64,000 nt of DNA from Gammaproteobacteria bacterium (lineage in GTDB: Bacteria; Pseudomonadota; Gammaproteobacteria; Pseudomonadales; Pseudohongiellaceae). Position 1 is the first letter of the stretch, and each line of letters opens with the position of its first letter. The notes below the pieces were generated by a model. It saw nothing but the letters and a program-made list of their open reading frames with translations, had not been told where the DNA came from and did not search any database. The DNA lies in assembly GCA_030654835.1 (NCBI GenBank), contig JAURWS010000012.1, positions 245,836-309,835 on the forward strand. The letters run 5' to 3'. This document shows, piece after piece, positions 1 to 9,170 of this stretch. Made by a program: the position numbers and the translations under genes.

Positions 1-1277
1 CACAAGGGCGTAGAGGGCATCGTCACCAGCGAGTCTTCGTCCTCGCCCTGCAGGCTGGAAGCGTCGCCGAATTGCGGTTCGCCTTCTTCCTCGAAGGTCA
101 TGAGTGGCTCTTGTGCCGTTGTGCGCACCGGGCCGATGCGTATCGCGGTGTCTGCCAGGGTTGCATATTTGATTTCTTCAGTATCGATGTCGTACCAGGG
201 AATGGTGACACCGGGAATCCGCACAGTGCCGGTGTCGGTCATCAGCAGGGAGTTTGATTCGATGCGGCTGCCGACGATGTTGCCATCGACATAGGTGCGT
301 TCGATGGAGGGGGCCTCCGGGTAGACATTGACCGTCTCGATGGGCGGCGTTTGCAACGGCGGCAGGGCGGCGCCGTCCAGACCGGAAGCTTTCATGCTGA
401 TGATGCGGTTGACCGCGTCGCCGACCCGCACATTGGTGAAATCGTTGTCCCAGCTTTCCTCGATGGTCAGTTCGCTGGCGGGCAGCCAGGTCGCATCCAC
501 CGGGAAGTCGACCGGCTTCTCACGCACCTCGATATCGAAGCCCTCGGAGAATGAGGTAATGGTGCGGGTGTTGAGATTGCGGAACACGTAATTGCTGGAG
601 CCGTCAGTGACTTCGCCACGGAACATGATATCCGGAATCGCCAGCGCGCCGCTGCGCTGCGGGAATATCGCATACTGCTTTTCGTAGACTCCGTAGCGCA
701 CGCCATCCACCAGCTTTTCGTACTGATTGGGGGTGCCGATCATCTGAATCACCGTGTCCGGTAGTTCGAGATCGGTGAAGATCGGATTGCGAATGCCATT
801 GATCGTGTAATACAGGCGAATGGTGAACAGCAGCTGTTCCTGAACGTAGATGCTCTCCTTGTTGACGATGGTCTCCATGAAGAGGTCCTGCCCGGCAACA
901 CTGCCCTGGGTTTTGGGCAACACGTTGACGGACAAGGCCTGTGTGTATGAACCAGCGACGAGCAGGGCAGGAATGTCCAGCTGACCTTCGCGCAATGGGA
1001 AGAGGGTGAGGTGGTAGTCTATCCAGGATTCGACACGATTATTGCTGCTGCGCATCTGGCTGGAAGTGCGGGTGGAGACCACTTGAAAATCCGCCTCCAG
1101 GGGCGTCAGATCCATTTCCACGCCGCCTTGCTGACCATCGACCCGCAGCGTCAAGGTGACCGTTTCGCCACGAATCAATTCGTTGCGATCCACCGTCGCC
1201 GTGACCGGCTGGGCGTAGCTCAGTGAGGAGAACAGAGTGAGTGCCGCCGCGAGCAGGCATGCCAACAGGTTTACCAT
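1..1277 (-). CDS. batD: BatD-family protein (partial, 3' end outside window)
   Basis: Membrane-anchored periplasmic protein of the Bat (MoxR-associated) operon; its biochemical role is unknown. It is absent from the ORF track because the frame runs off the left edge. Reading the minus strand from ATG at 1277 gives a signal peptide (MVNLLACLLAAALTLFSSLSYA, cleavage near residue 22). Open sequence of BatD type follows: beta-rich repeats with VTATVDRNELIRGETVTLTL near the mature N-terminus, later YVQEQLLFTIRLYYTING and PDIMFRGEVTDGSS. The ATG overlaps the end of the preceding batB/C gene (ATATGGTAA), so translation is probably coupled. About 425 residues are visible, and the C-terminal membrane segment expected for BatD lies outside the window. 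Confidence 0.88.
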   Translation of the reverse strand, partial: MVNLLACLLAAALTLFSSLSYAQPVTATVDRNELIRGETVTLTLRVDGQQGGVEMDLTPLEADFQVVSTRTSSQMRSSNNRVESWIDYHLTLFPLREGQLDIPALLVAGSYTQALSVNVLPKTQGSVAGQDLFMETIVNKESIYVQEQLLFTIRLYYTINGIRNPIFTDLELPDTVIQMIGTPNQYEKLVDGVRYGVYEKQYAIFPQRSGALAIPDIMFRGEVTDGSSNYVFRNLNTRTITSFSEGFDIEVREKPVDFPVDATWLPASELTIEESWDNDFTNVRVGDAVNRIISMKASGLDGAALPPLQTPPIETVNVYPEAPSIERTYVDGNIVGSRIESNSLLMTDTGTVRIPGVTIPWYDIDTEEIKYATLADTAIRIGPVRTTAQEPLMTFEEEGEPQFGDASSLQGEDEDSLVTMPSTPL

Positions 1278-3070
1278 ATTTGTGTTTCCGCTGACTGGTT
1301 GTTGGAGCGGCTGTCTACTTGTCGCCGTCGGTACTCAAACTGGAATTTGCGCTGCAGAAGCTCACCCGGATCGTCGTCGATTCTGCGCAGCCACTGCTCC
1401 AGAGACTCCTGGCTCTCGTTTTCGGCATTGCTCAGCTGCGGTTCTTCGCCTTGATTCTCTTCTTCGCTTTCCTTTTGTTCACCGTCTTGAGGTTCGCTCT
1501 CTTCCTGTTCCTCTTTGTCGCCGCCTTCCTGCTGTTCCTGTTGTTCTTCCTCTTTAGGCTCGGATTCTTCTTTCTGTTCCTGTTGCTCCTCCTGCTGCTC
1601 CTGTTCTTCTTCGTCGCTCATCTGCTCTTCCTGCGACTGTTCCTCTTCCTGTTGCTGTTGTTCTTCGAGCAGCTTCTGGACGATTTCGCGGTTATGGATC
1701 GCATCTTCGTGATCCGGCTGCAGCGCGATGGCAACATTATAAGAGGCAATAGCCTGCTCGAAATTGGCACCCTTTGCGTAGGCGTTGCCGAGGTTGTAGT
1801 GACTGTCGGCGTCTTCGGTGCTCAGTGCTGCGGCAAAGGCCTGTACGGCAGCGGGATAGTCTCCCGCATGATAGGCGGCCGAGCCCTGCCAGCTCGGATC
1901 ACTGAACAGACTTGCGGCGCTGATCGGGTCCTGATTGGCGTAGGCTTCTTCGCCCCGCTGATCCCTGGTTTTCCACAGATCGATCCACTCGGCGGCCTCT
2001 GCAGGGGCGGTCGGCGTGAGGGCGGAGAGGGTGGCGATGGCGGCAGTGGCAGACAGAATCCAGCCACGTCGGAAAATCAGGGCGCTGAGAGGCAGAACCA
2101 GGAGCAATAGCCAGGGGCCAACTTCGTGCCAGATGTCAAAGTTCTGATCGACATCCGCGAGATCCTCTTCGCTGAAGAAGTCGTCCTCGGCCATCAGATA
2201 ATTGATGTCTTCGGCAGTCAGTTGCATGTCGACATAGCGGCCATTAACCAGTGCTGCGAGATCCTGAAGGCTGGCCTTGTCCAATTGCGGCACGATGATT
2301 TCGCCAGTGTCCGAGCGCAGGAAATCGCCTCCGGCGGCGGGAATCGGGGCGCCTTCCTCGGTGCCTACACCAAGAATGGAGAGTCGGTAGCCCGTCTGCT
2401 GCAGGAGTTCACCGATCTGGGCATGATCTCGACGCTCGACACCATCGGTGACCAGCAAGATGGTTCCCGAGGCGGCGCCGGCGTCGGTCAGCAGGCCCTT
2501 GGCACGCTCGATGGCGGCAATGGTATTGCTGCCGAAGGCCGGCATGATGTTGGGATTGATGGACGGCACGAGAGATCGAATGGTCACGGAATCTTCGGTA
2601 AGAGGCGTCACCGTGTGGGCGTCGCCGGCATAGACCACGAGAGCCGTCTGGCCTTCGGTACGCATGTCCAGGACATCCATAACCTTGCGCTTGCTGACTG
2701 TCAGGCGATTGGGGTCGAAGTCTGCTGCATACATTGACAGCGACTGGTCATAGACAATCACCAGGGCATCCTGGCGCTGTTGCACCGGTTGCGCGATCTT
2801 CTCCCACACCGGCCCGGCGAGAGCCAGGATGGCCAGTGTCCACAGCGTCAGCAGTAATACCAGCGGGGTACGCTCTGCGGCACTCTTGCTACCGTCCAGC
2901 AGATAGGGGAGCAGATCTTTGTCGATTGCTCTGTCCCAAGAACTGGCAGATTCATTGATGCGCCACAGGTACAGCACCAGCAGCAACGCGGGGATCAGTG
3001 CCAGCAACCAGAGCGGGCGCAGGAAATGGAAGTTTTGCTCGATCAGCATCAACAGCGAGGATTCATTCAT
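1271..3070 (-). CDS. batB: BatB/BatC-type VWA-TPR membrane protein with acidic Glu/Gln tail
   Basis: A 599-residue fusion of the BatB and BatC activities. Two N-terminal membrane segments (about residues 15-35 and 60-75) precede a von Willebrand A domain with a MIDAS motif DQSLSMYAAD (about 107) and TDGVERR. A third membrane stretch lies near 315-335, then a TPR block (DADSHYNLGNAYAKGANFEQAIASYN, about 420-450). After that comes a run of over 100 residues rich in Glu and Gln, ending in the family's conserved LRRIDDDPGELLQRKF element. It overlaps batA by 4 nt and batD by 7 nt, indicating one operon. VWA partners of MoxR ATPases are thought to help assemble or activate envelope complexes; the client here is unknown. 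Confidence 0.9.
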   Translation of the reverse strand: MNESSLLMLIEQNFHFLRPLWLLALIPALLLVLYLWRINESASSWDRAIDKDLLPYLLDGSKSAAERTPLVLLLTLWTLAILALAGPVWEKIAQPVQQRQDALVIVYDQSLSMYAADFDPNRLTVSKRKVMDVLDMRTEGQTALVVYAGDAHTVTPLTEDSVTIRSLVPSINPNIMPAFGSNTIAAIERAKGLLTDAGAASGTILLVTDGVERRDHAQIGELLQQTGYRLSILGVGTEEGAPIPAAGGDFLRSDTGEIIVPQLDKASLQDLAALVNGRYVDMQLTAEDINYLMAEDDFFSEEDLADVDQNFDIWHEVGPWLLLLVLPLSALIFRRGWILSATAAIATLSALTPTAPAEAAEWIDLWKTRDQRGEEAYANQDPISAASLFSDPSWQGSAAYHAGDYPAAVQAFAAALSTEDADSHYNLGNAYAKGANFEQAIASYNVAIALQPDHEDAIHNREIVQKLLEEQQQQEEEQSQEEQMSDEEEQEQQEEQQEQKEESEPKEEEQQEQQEGGDKEEQEESEPQDGEQKESEEENQGEEPQLSNAENESQESLEQWLRRIDDDPGELLQRKFQFEYRRRQVDSRSNNQSAETQIW

Positions 3071-4131
3071 GACTGGCCTCCTGTCACGGCTGCGGAGTCA
3101 GTCGTGGCGTCGTCGGCTCTGCGCGCCGGAGAGCGCTGCAGGATAGAGCCCCACGGCAATGTGGCCAGTGCGAGCAGAAAGCTGAGCAGTACTGCGGCGC
3201 CGAGAGGCCAGTAGAAAAGAACGTTGATGGGGCGGAAGGTCTGCTCATCCTGCTCTATTGCCTCCAGCGTGTCCAGCTCGGCGTAGATGTCCACCAGATC
3301 CTCGACATCTCGTGCCCGGAAGTATTTGCCACCGGTCGATTCGGCGATCAGTGTGAGATTTTCCTCGTCCAGCTCGGCCGACGGATTGATGGCGCGGGCC
3401 CCCTGGAATGAGCGCTGCACCAGCGTATCGGCACCCATGCCGATGGTGTAGATCTTGATTTTCTCGGTCTGTGCCAGCTGGCCTGCCTGCACGGGGGAGA
3501 TGGCACCGGAGTTGTTGACGCCGTCGGTCAGCAGAACCAGCACACGGCTGTTCTCAGGACGCTCGCGCAGGTGCTTGACGCCCAGGCCGATCGCATCACC
3601 AATCGCGGTGGCTGACTCTTCAATCATGCCAATTTCGAGTTCGGTAATCAGTTTGGCGACAGTGGTGCGATCGAAGGTCATCGGCGTCTGAATGTAGGCG
3701 TGAGCGGCAAACAGAATCAGTCCGAGACGGTCGCCCTCGCGGCGTTCAGCGAAGTCACTGACCACAACCTTCATCACTTCGAAGCGCGATAGTTGCACGT
3801 TGTTGATGACCATGTCCCGCGCTTCCATACTGCCCGAGATATCCACGGCCAGCATCAGATCCCGGCCATTGGAGGGCAGCAGAATTGGGTCGCCGACCCA
3901 CTGCGGACGGCTGGCGGCTGTGACCACACATACCCAGATCAAGGCGCAGCAGATGATCTTGAGCAGGCGGTAGGCATCGACGCGATTGGAGTCGGTCTGC
4001 AGTTGCGAGAGTCGTTGATAGAAAGGCACGAACAGGGCTGCCTCCTGCCTGGCTGCCCGTGCAAAGAAACGGTAGACCAGTAGCGGCAGCGGGAGGGCGG
4101 CGAAGGCCCAAGGCCAGGTAAACTCAAGCAT
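3067..4131 (-). CDS. batA: BatA-type von Willebrand factor A membrane protein
   Basis: A 354-residue inner-membrane VWA protein of the aerotolerance (Bat) family. N-terminal membrane segments (LEFTWPWAFAALPLPLLVYRF and IICCALIWVCVVTAAS) flank a short cytoplasmic stretch. A VWA domain follows with a canonical MIDAS motif LAVDISGSMEARD (around residue 93), the threonine-containing loop QTPMTF and VLLTDGVNNSG. A last membrane segment lies near 305-325 (INVLFYWPLGAAVLLSFLLAL). It starts within the DUF4381 gene (8-nt overlap) and its stop overlaps the start of batB/C, so these genes form a translationally coupled series. BatA and BatB are paralogues, and the intact MIDAS here argues for metal-dependent partner binding. 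Confidence 0.9.
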   Translation of the reverse strand: MLEFTWPWAFAALPLPLLVYRFFARAARQEAALFVPFYQRLSQLQTDSNRVDAYRLLKIICCALIWVCVVTAASRPQWVGDPILLPSNGRDLMLAVDISGSMEARDMVINNVQLSRFEVMKVVVSDFAERREGDRLGLILFAAHAYIQTPMTFDRTTVAKLITELEIGMIEESATAIGDAIGLGVKHLRERPENSRVLVLLTDGVNNSGAISPVQAGQLAQTEKIKIYTIGMGADTLVQRSFQGARAINPSAELDEENLTLIAESTGGKYFRARDVEDLVDIYAELDTLEAIEQDEQTFRPINVLFYWPLGAAVLLSFLLALATLPWGSILQRSPARRADDATTDSAAVTGGQS

Positions 4132-4696
4132 GGTTGGAAACCGGTGTTGAAGTGGATGTATTCTCAGATGCTTTGTCTGAGCCGATTTTAGCCAAATACA
4201 GGCTCGTTATCCATTGATGAGCCATGCGGTAAAGATGCTCGTCATCGACATCCCAGCGGCGCGCGAAACGCCCCTGCACCAGGGTGGCGGCGAGGGAGTC
4301 ATCGAGCAGCGAGGTGTCGCCCTTGTTGCGCAGATAGGCGATCCATTGCTCGCCACTGAGGCTGGCAGGCAGTTCTCCGGGGAAGTGTTTCAAGGCTACA
4401 CGTCGGAGCACGGCGTTGACCTCGTTCACGAAGTTCAGCTTCAGCGTATCGTCCTCCTTCTGGGGATCGGCAGCCTTGGCAGCCCGGTATTCGCTGACAC
4501 ATTTGTCCAATTCGCGTACGGAAAAGGCGCAGATGCGGCGCTGTTTCCAGCCTGCATAATAACGGCGCCCGATTATCACCACGACAATCACGAGGATGAT
4601 CAGGAGTATCCACCAACCGGGTGCGGGTGGCCAGATGCCAACGGGTTCCGGCAAATGGATGTCGGCTAACTGGCTTAAAGGATCTGTGCTGTCCAT
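4124..4696 (-). CDS. DUF4381 family membrane protein
   Basis: A 190-residue protein with one N-terminal membrane helix (WWILLIILVIVVVIIGRRYY, about residues 27-46) preceded by the family-typical proline-rich start LADIHLPEPVGIWPPAPGW. A soluble cytoplasmic domain of about 130 residues follows (LNEVNAVLRRVALKHFP... SGEQWIAYLRNKG). DUF4381 genes sit between the DUF58 and VWA genes in MoxR operons of many Gammaproteobacteria, as here. The start overlaps the DUF58 stop by 22 nt. No enzymatic motif is visible. The operon context suggests a scaffold or partner of the MoxR-VWA machinery. Confidence 0.85.
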   Translation of the reverse strand: MDSTDPLSQLADIHLPEPVGIWPPAPGWWILLIILVIVVVIIGRRYYAGWKQRRICAFSVRELDKCVSEYRAAKAADPQKEDDTLKLNFVNEVNAVLRRVALKHFPGELPASLSGEQWIAYLRNKGDTSLLDDSLAATLVQGRFARRWDVDDEHLYRMAHQWITSLYLAKIGSDKASENTSTSTPVSNHA

Positions 4697-5652
4697 TGTC
4701 TTATCTGCTCAACAACCAGCTGGTTGGTTCGTAATTTGAGGAAGGGAATCTGCAGTTTGACCAACTCTGACTGCAGCGCGCCCATGCGCTCCTGAAAGTT
4801 CTGTTGATAGGTGCGCCGGGCTGTCTGGCTGTAGGAGTTCAGTGTGCCTTTGTGCTGGCCATCGGTAATGCTGTAGAAACCGGGGACGGGCAGGTTCTCT
4901 TCCAGTGCGTCATAGACGAAGCAACACACGACGTTGTTGTGGCGGGACAGCTGGTAGAGGTACTGCATGGCAGTGTCATCCATGGTGGTGAAATCACTGA
5001 GAATGTACAGCGTGCTGCCCGGCTTGGTGATACGGCGGATCTGCCCCAGCGCTCCGGCAAGCCCTCTCTGGCTGGCAGGGACGTTGGGGGGAGACTGCCG
5101 GTTGGCCGCGTCGGTGAGCCGGTTGTTGTACATGTGAATCTGATTGAGCAGATGCAGAGCCGAGCGACGGCTGCGTTTCGGACGGACCAGCGAATGACTG
5201 CTGTCTGAGTACACCAGCCCGCCCACACGATCGCCATTGTCGATTGCCATCCAGCAGAAAATGGCTGCTGCCTGTGCGGCGATCACCGACTTGAAGGCGA
5301 CCTGACTACCGAAGAACATGCTGCTGGACTGATCGACCGCGATGATGACGGGGCGTTCACGCTCCTCACGGAAGACTTTTGTGAAAGGCTTGCCCGTCCG
5401 GGCGGTGACACGCCAGTCAATCGTGCGAATGTCATCACCCTGCTGGTAAGGGCGAAACTCTTCGAAATCGATGCCTCGACCGCGCATCTTGGACATGTGC
5501 AGGCCGGAGATGCCGGCGATGGAGCGGGTATAGGGCACGTACTCAACGATCTTGGCAGCGTGGCGCTGGATCAGCAGCTGCTGCAGACTGATGACCGCTC
5601 CCTTGCTCTGATAGAGCGCCACCTGTGAATCAATCTGCGGAATCATGGACAT
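4675..5652 (-). CDS. DUF58 domain protein of MoxR operon
   Basis: A 325-residue soluble protein of the DUF58 family, whose fold is VWA-like. The hallmark block SGLHMSKMRGRGIDFEEFRPYQQGDDIRTIDWRV (split here; about residues 48-82) is present, followed by IIAVDQSSSMFFG with a MIDAS-like DxSxS. The coding region lies 8 nt downstream of moxR and overlaps DUF4381. DUF58 proteins are assumed to be adaptors between MoxR AAA+ ATPases and their substrates. An internal ATG two codons downstream (MIPQID) is an alternative start. Nothing looks truncated. Confidence 0.88.
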   Translation of the reverse strand: MSMIPQIDSQVALYQSKGAVISLQQLLIQRHAAKIVEYVPYTRSIAGISGLHMSKMRGRGIDFEEFRPYQQGDDIRTIDWRVTARTGKPFTKVFREERERPVIIAVDQSSSMFFGSQVAFKSVIAAQAAAIFCWMAIDNGDRVGGLVYSDSSHSLVRPKRSRRSALHLLNQIHMYNNRLTDAANRQSPPNVPASQRGLAGALGQIRRITKPGSTLYILSDFTTMDDTAMQYLYQLSRHNNVVCCFVYDALEENLPVPGFYSITDGQHKGTLNSYSQTARRTYQQNFQERMGALQSELVKLQIPFLKLRTNQLVVEQIRQWTAQIL

Positions 5653-5660
5653 AAAGGTTC

Positions 5661-6620
5661 TCAGGCGGCCGGGACGCGTTCGAGGATAGTGGTCAGCACC
5701 TTGTCCGGGGTGACACCACTGGCCTCAGCCTCGAAACTGAGCAGGATACGGTGACGCAACACGTCGAAGAAGACGGCCTGAATGTCGTCCGGGCTGACGA
5801 AGTCCTTGCCGTGAATCCAGGCATGTGCGCGCGAGCAACGATCAAGAGAGATTGTGCCACGCGGGCTGGCGCCATATTCGAGCCAGGAGGCCAGATCGTC
5901 ACCGTACAGAGCAGGGTGCCGGGTCGCCATGATCAGCTGAATGATGTATTCCTCGACGGCAGGTGCCATGTGCATGGCGAGAATTTCCTGTCGTGCGGCA
6001 AACAGAATTTCCTGGCTGATGACGCGTGGTGCTTCTGGCACCTTGTTCTGTGCCTCGTTGCGAACCAGTTGCAGAATTCGGCGTTCCGCCTCAGTGGAGG
6101 GGTAACCAATGGAGACGTGCATCAGGAAGCGGTCGAGCTGTGCTTCCGGCAGAGGGTAGGTACCTTCCTGTTCGATGGGGTTCTGAGTTGCCATCACGAG
6201 AAACAGAGGGGGCAGTTGGAACGATTCACGACCCACGCTGACTTGATGTTCGGCCATCGCTTCCAGAAGCGCTGATTGTACTTTGGCAGGCGCCCTGTTG
6301 ATTTCGTCGGCCAGCACCAGGTTGTGGAAGATCGGGCCCGGCTGAAAGCGGAAGGAGCCATCTTCCGGACGGAAGATCTCCGTGCCTGTAATGTCGCTCG
6401 GCAACAGGTCGGGAGTAAATTGAATGCGGTGAAAATCTCCTTCAATTGCGCGCGACAAGTCTTTGATTGCTTTTGTTTTTGCGAGGCCAGGGGCACCTTC
6501 CACCAAGAGGTGGCCATCGGCCAGCAGAGCGATCAGCAAGCGGTCTACCAGACGCTCTTGCCCTATGATCTGTTGAGAAAGCCAAGTCTTGAGATCTGTG
6601 ATTATTGCGTGGTGACTCAT
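5661..6620 (-). CDS. MoxR-family AAA+ ATPase
   Basis: A 319-residue AAA+ ATPase, probably acting as a chaperone with the downstream DUF58 and VWA proteins. Walker A is LLVEGAPGLAKTKAI (about residues 36-50). Walker B is LVLADEINRAPAKVQSALLEAMAE, sensor 1 is VMATQNPIEQEGTYPLPEAQLDRF, and the lid domain contains GASPRGTISLDRCSRAHA with the sensor 2 arginine. Length is normal for MoxR. It is the first gene of the minus-strand Bat operon, so the operon promoter should lie in 6621-6848, which it shares divergently with the DUF2835-pyrD genes. I saw no convincing promoter there. Confidence 0.93.
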   Translation of the reverse strand: MSHHAIITDLKTWLSQQIIGQERLVDRLLIALLADGHLLVEGAPGLAKTKAIKDLSRAIEGDFHRIQFTPDLLPSDITGTEIFRPEDGSFRFQPGPIFHNLVLADEINRAPAKVQSALLEAMAEHQVSVGRESFQLPPLFLVMATQNPIEQEGTYPLPEAQLDRFLMHVSIGYPSTEAERRILQLVRNEAQNKVPEAPRVISQEILFAARQEILAMHMAPAVEEYIIQLIMATRHPALYGDDLASWLEYGASPRGTISLDRCSRAHAWIHGKDFVSPDDIQAVFFDVLRHRILLSFEAEASGVTPDKVLTTILERVPAA

Positions 6621-6848
6621 AATTATTTCTCTGGTTCTTATTAGTTAAATGCTTGATCTACTAGGGCGAAAGTCAGGGATTGTAACTGTTTTACCTGCGA
6701 TGTCTAGGGACGATTTGTCGCAGAGTGTGGCGCATGGTGCAGGGCTTGCAGCCCGGGTTTTTGCGCAGACTTGCCGGATGAATTCCCCTATAATCCGGCC
6801 TCGACCAGACTCACCCCCAAGGCGGGCAGTGCACCCCCGGGATTTGCC

Positions 6849-7070
6849 ATGAAACGATTGACACTCGACCTGAATATTTCCGCTGAACAGTATCAGATTC
6901 TCTATGGAGGCACTGTACGCGATGTGCAGGCACTCTCCAGAGAAGGATTGCGCGTGCGCTTTCCCGGACGCATCCTGCAAAAATTTCTGGACCACAAGGG
7001 GATATCCGGCACCTTTGTCATCGAGTTTGACGATTCTCACAAATTCAGAGCGATAACCAAAATTGTATAG
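6849..7070 (+). CDS. DUF2835 family small protein
   Basis: A 73-residue protein starting [21 protein letters not shown] and containing the family block [27 protein letters not shown]. The ORF track extends it upstream to 6771. I use the ATG at 6849 because homology begins there and the upstream residues are low-quality. DUF2835 has no assigned function; the size and beta-rich pattern suggest a small soluble fold. Its last codons overlap the start of pyrD (TTG at 7063), so the two are probably co-transcribed and coupled. Confidence 0.8.
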   Translation: MKRLTLDLNISAEQYQILYGGTVRDVQALSREGLRVRFPGRILQKFLDHKGISGTFVIEFDDSHKFRAITKIV

Positions 7071-8088
7071 TCTGCTGCGCAATCTGCTGTTTTGCCTCCC
7101 CGCCGAGGCCTCCCACACCCTCACCCTGCCTCTGCTGGATGTGGCGCGAGCCACGGGTCTTATTGGTCTGGTCGCCGGGCATCCGGTAGTCAGTGATCCG
7201 GTCTCCGTCATGGGCTTGAAATTTCCCAATCCCGTGGGATTGGCAGCGGGACTCGACAAGAATGCGGAGCACATTGACGCTCTGGCCGCGTTGGGGTTTG
7301 GTTTCATTGAGGTCGGCACTCTCACCCCGAGGCCGCAGCCGGGCAATCCGAAACCGCGCCTGTTCCGCCTGCGTGAGCAGCAGGCCATCATCAATCGCAT
7401 GGGCTTCAACAACAAGGGTATCGATTACGCGCTCGCCAGCATTACCCGCAGCCAGTATCGGGGAATCCTCGGGATCAACATCGGCAAGAATTTCGACACG
7501 CCGGTGGAGAAAGCTGCCGATGACTATTTGATTGGCATGCGCAAGTGCTACAGCCTGGCGAGTTATATCGTCGTCAATCTCTCCTCACCCAACACCCCGG
7601 GGCTGCGTAGTCTGCAATTCGGCGATGAGCTGCGCCGCTTGCTCGCGGTGCTGAAGTCTGAGCAGGCGTCTCTCGCTATAAGTCACGGCCGCAAGGTGCC
7701 GCTGGCGGTCAAGATTGCTCCCGATCTGGCCGATCATGAGATCGGTCAGATTGCGGCTGCCCTGATTGAAAATGATATCGAATGTGTAATTGCCACCAAC
7801 ACCACACTGGATCGTAGCGCGGTGCAGGATAGTCCCTACAAGGATCAGGCGGGCGGGCTTAGCGGTGCGCCGCTGACGGACAAGTCTACCCATGTAATCA
7901 GTGTGTTGGCTGATGCCCTGCAGGGAAAGCTCCCGATTATCGGAGTAGGTGGAATCATCACAGGCGCTGACGCCGCCGCCAAGATCAACGCCGGTGCAGC
8001 ATTGGTGCAGATATACAGTGGCTTTATCTATCGCGGACCGGAATTGATCAGCGAGTCAATTGAGGCAATTGCCAGGCTGCGAAAATGA
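7063..8088 (+). CDS. pyrD: Dihydroorotate dehydrogenase (quinone), class 2
   Basis: Oxidises dihydroorotate to orotate in pyrimidine synthesis, passing electrons to quinone at the inner membrane. It has 341 residues. The N-terminal amphipathic helices ([22 protein letters not shown]) typical of class 2 enzymes are present. FMN and substrate motifs include [38 protein letters not shown] and NRMGFNNKG. The catalytic serine sits in [13 protein letters not shown], and the C-terminal phosphate-binding loop is [28 protein letters not shown]. The start is TTG at 7063, overlapping the DUF2835 stop. The stop overlaps the following ATG (ATGATAG). Confidence 0.96.
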   Translation: MYSLLRNLLFCLPAEASHTLTLPLLDVARATGLIGLVAGHPVVSDPVSVMGLKFPNPVGLAAGLDKNAEHIDALAALGFGFIEVGTLTPRPQPGNPKPRLFRLREQQAIINRMGFNNKGIDYALASITRSQYRGILGINIGKNFDTPVEKAADDYLIGMRKCYSLASYIVVNLSSPNTPGLRSLQFGDELRRLLAVLKSEQASLAISHGRKVPLAVKIAPDLADHEIGQIAAALIENDIECVIATNTTLDRSAVQDSPYKDQAGGLSGAPLTDKSTHVISVLADALQGKLPIIGVGGIITGADAAAKINAGAALVQIYSGFIYRGPELISESIEAIARLRK

Positions 8089-8369
8089 TAGAGCTGCGTC
8101 TCTATGGGACTTCAGGCTGCCATCTTTGCGAACAGGCCGAGGGAGTGCTGCAACCTGTGCTGGCTCATATCAATGAGCATCTGGTCAATGGCGGGCTGGC
8201 GGGGGTCGCTGTGGTGTTGCGGGTGGTGGAAATTACCGATGACCCTGAGCTCATGCAACGCTACTCACTGAGCATTCCCGTCATCCGGCTTGCGGAATCA
8301 GACGACGAGCTGGGTTGGCCCTTCGACGAGGCCCAGGCATGGGAATTCTTGATCGCTCAACTTGAATAG
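8085..8369 (+). CDS. DUF836 glutaredoxin-like protein
   Basis: A 94-residue thioredoxin-fold protein of the DUF836/glutaredoxin-like group. The N-terminal strand [22 protein letters not shown] carries a CxxC redox pair (CHLC, residues 13-16). A conserved cis-proline region ([11 protein letters not shown]) follows, then a C-terminal tail ending [17 protein letters not shown]. The ATG overlaps the pyrD stop by 4 nt. The 3' end overlaps the convergent tatD gene by 72 nt. A substrate cannot be named. Confidence 0.82.
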   Translation: MIELRLYGTSGCHLCEQAEGVLQPVLAHINEHLVNGGLAGVAVVLRVVEITDDPELMQRYSLSIPVIRLAESDDELGWPFDEAQAWEFLIAQLE

Positions 8370-9170
8370 GCGTCGGGCATTCTCTGTGGTCTGCTGGGCG
8401 ATTTCCATTGCCGACCGGCCGGTCGTTAATGCGAGTACTCGTAGAACTTCAGTCAGGTAGGCTGGCTCATTGCGGCGGCTCTTTGGGCGTGGGCGCAAGG
8501 TTCTGGGCAGCAGATAGGGGGCGTCGGTCTCCAGCAACAAGCGCTCGGCGGGGATGTCATGCAGCAGTTCCAGCAGGTGGCTGCCGCGTCTCTCGTCACA
8601 GGCCCAGCCGGTAATGCCGATATACATGTCCAGATCCAGATAATCGTAGAGTTCGTGCTTCTCGCCGGTGAAGCAGTGCACGACACCGCCCGCCCGCAGA
8701 TCATCACGGCAGCTGTGCAGAATCGGAAAGAGTCGCTTATGCGCGTCACGCTGGTGCAGGAACACGGGCTTGTCGATCTCGCAAGCCAGTTGCAGATGCT
8801 GCAGAAACACATCTTCTTGAACGGGGCGTGGTGAGAAATCCCGGTTGAAGTCCAGCCCGGTTTCTCCAACCGCACGCACATTGTCCAGTCTTGCCAGCTC
8901 GGCAATGTGGGCAAAGTTGTCCAGGGTGCAGGCTTGCGCCTCGTGCGGGTGATAGCCGGCGGTCAGGGACAGGAAGCCGGGATAAGCGGTGGCAATTGTC
9001 AGGGCTTTCTCAGTCGACGGCAGGCTCGTGCCTGTGACCAGCATGTGCACGATACCGGCGGCGCGTGCCCGACCGATCACGCTGTCGAGGTCATGATCGA
9101 AGGACTCATGGCCCAGATTGGCGCCAATGTCGATAAGCGGCAATGCCTGCGGAATATTTCTATCAGTCAT
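8298..9170 (-). CDS. tatD: TatD-family metal-dependent hydrolase
   Basis: A TIM-barrel metallohydrolase, with 3'-5' DNase or RNase activity in studied TatD proteins. About 290 residues from the chosen ATG. It begins LPLIDIGANLGHESFDHDL, the D-x-G-x-N variant of proper TatD rather than the D-x-H-x-H of YcfH. AVGETGLDFNRDFSPRPVQ, KPVFLHQRDAH, GVVHCFTGE, GITGWACDERRG and LLLETDAPYLLPRTLRPRPKSRRNEP give the metal ligands. I start at 9170 (MTDRNIP), 20 codons inside the track ORF, because this ATG overlaps the upstream HDOD stop (ATGACTGA). The last 24 codons overlap the DUF836 gene antisense, so that tail is probably non-essential. Confidence 0.92.
   Translation of the reverse strand: MTDRNIPQALPLIDIGANLGHESFDHDLDSVIGRARAAGIVHMLVTGTSLPSTEKALTIATAYPGFLSLTAGYHPHEAQACTLDNFAHIAELARLDNVRAVGETGLDFNRDFSPRPVQEDVFLQHLQLACEIDKPVFLHQRDAHKRLFPILHSCRDDLRAGGVVHCFTGEKHELYDYLDLDMYIGITGWACDERRGSHLLELLHDIPAERLLLETDAPYLLPRTLRPRPKSRRNEPAYLTEVLRVLALTTGRSAMEIAQQTTENARRLFKLSDQEFPCLGLVEGPTQLVV

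Noticed and set aside
1319-2110. 263-aa plus-strand Leu/Phe-rich ORF resembling a membrane protein
   Set aside because: The hydrophobic run is the reverse complement of the Glu/Gln codons in the batB/C tail.
6645-7415. 256-aa minus-strand ORF
   Set aside because: Antisense to DUF2835 and pyrD, which are clear genes; no recognisable domain and an arginine/serine-rich shadow composition.
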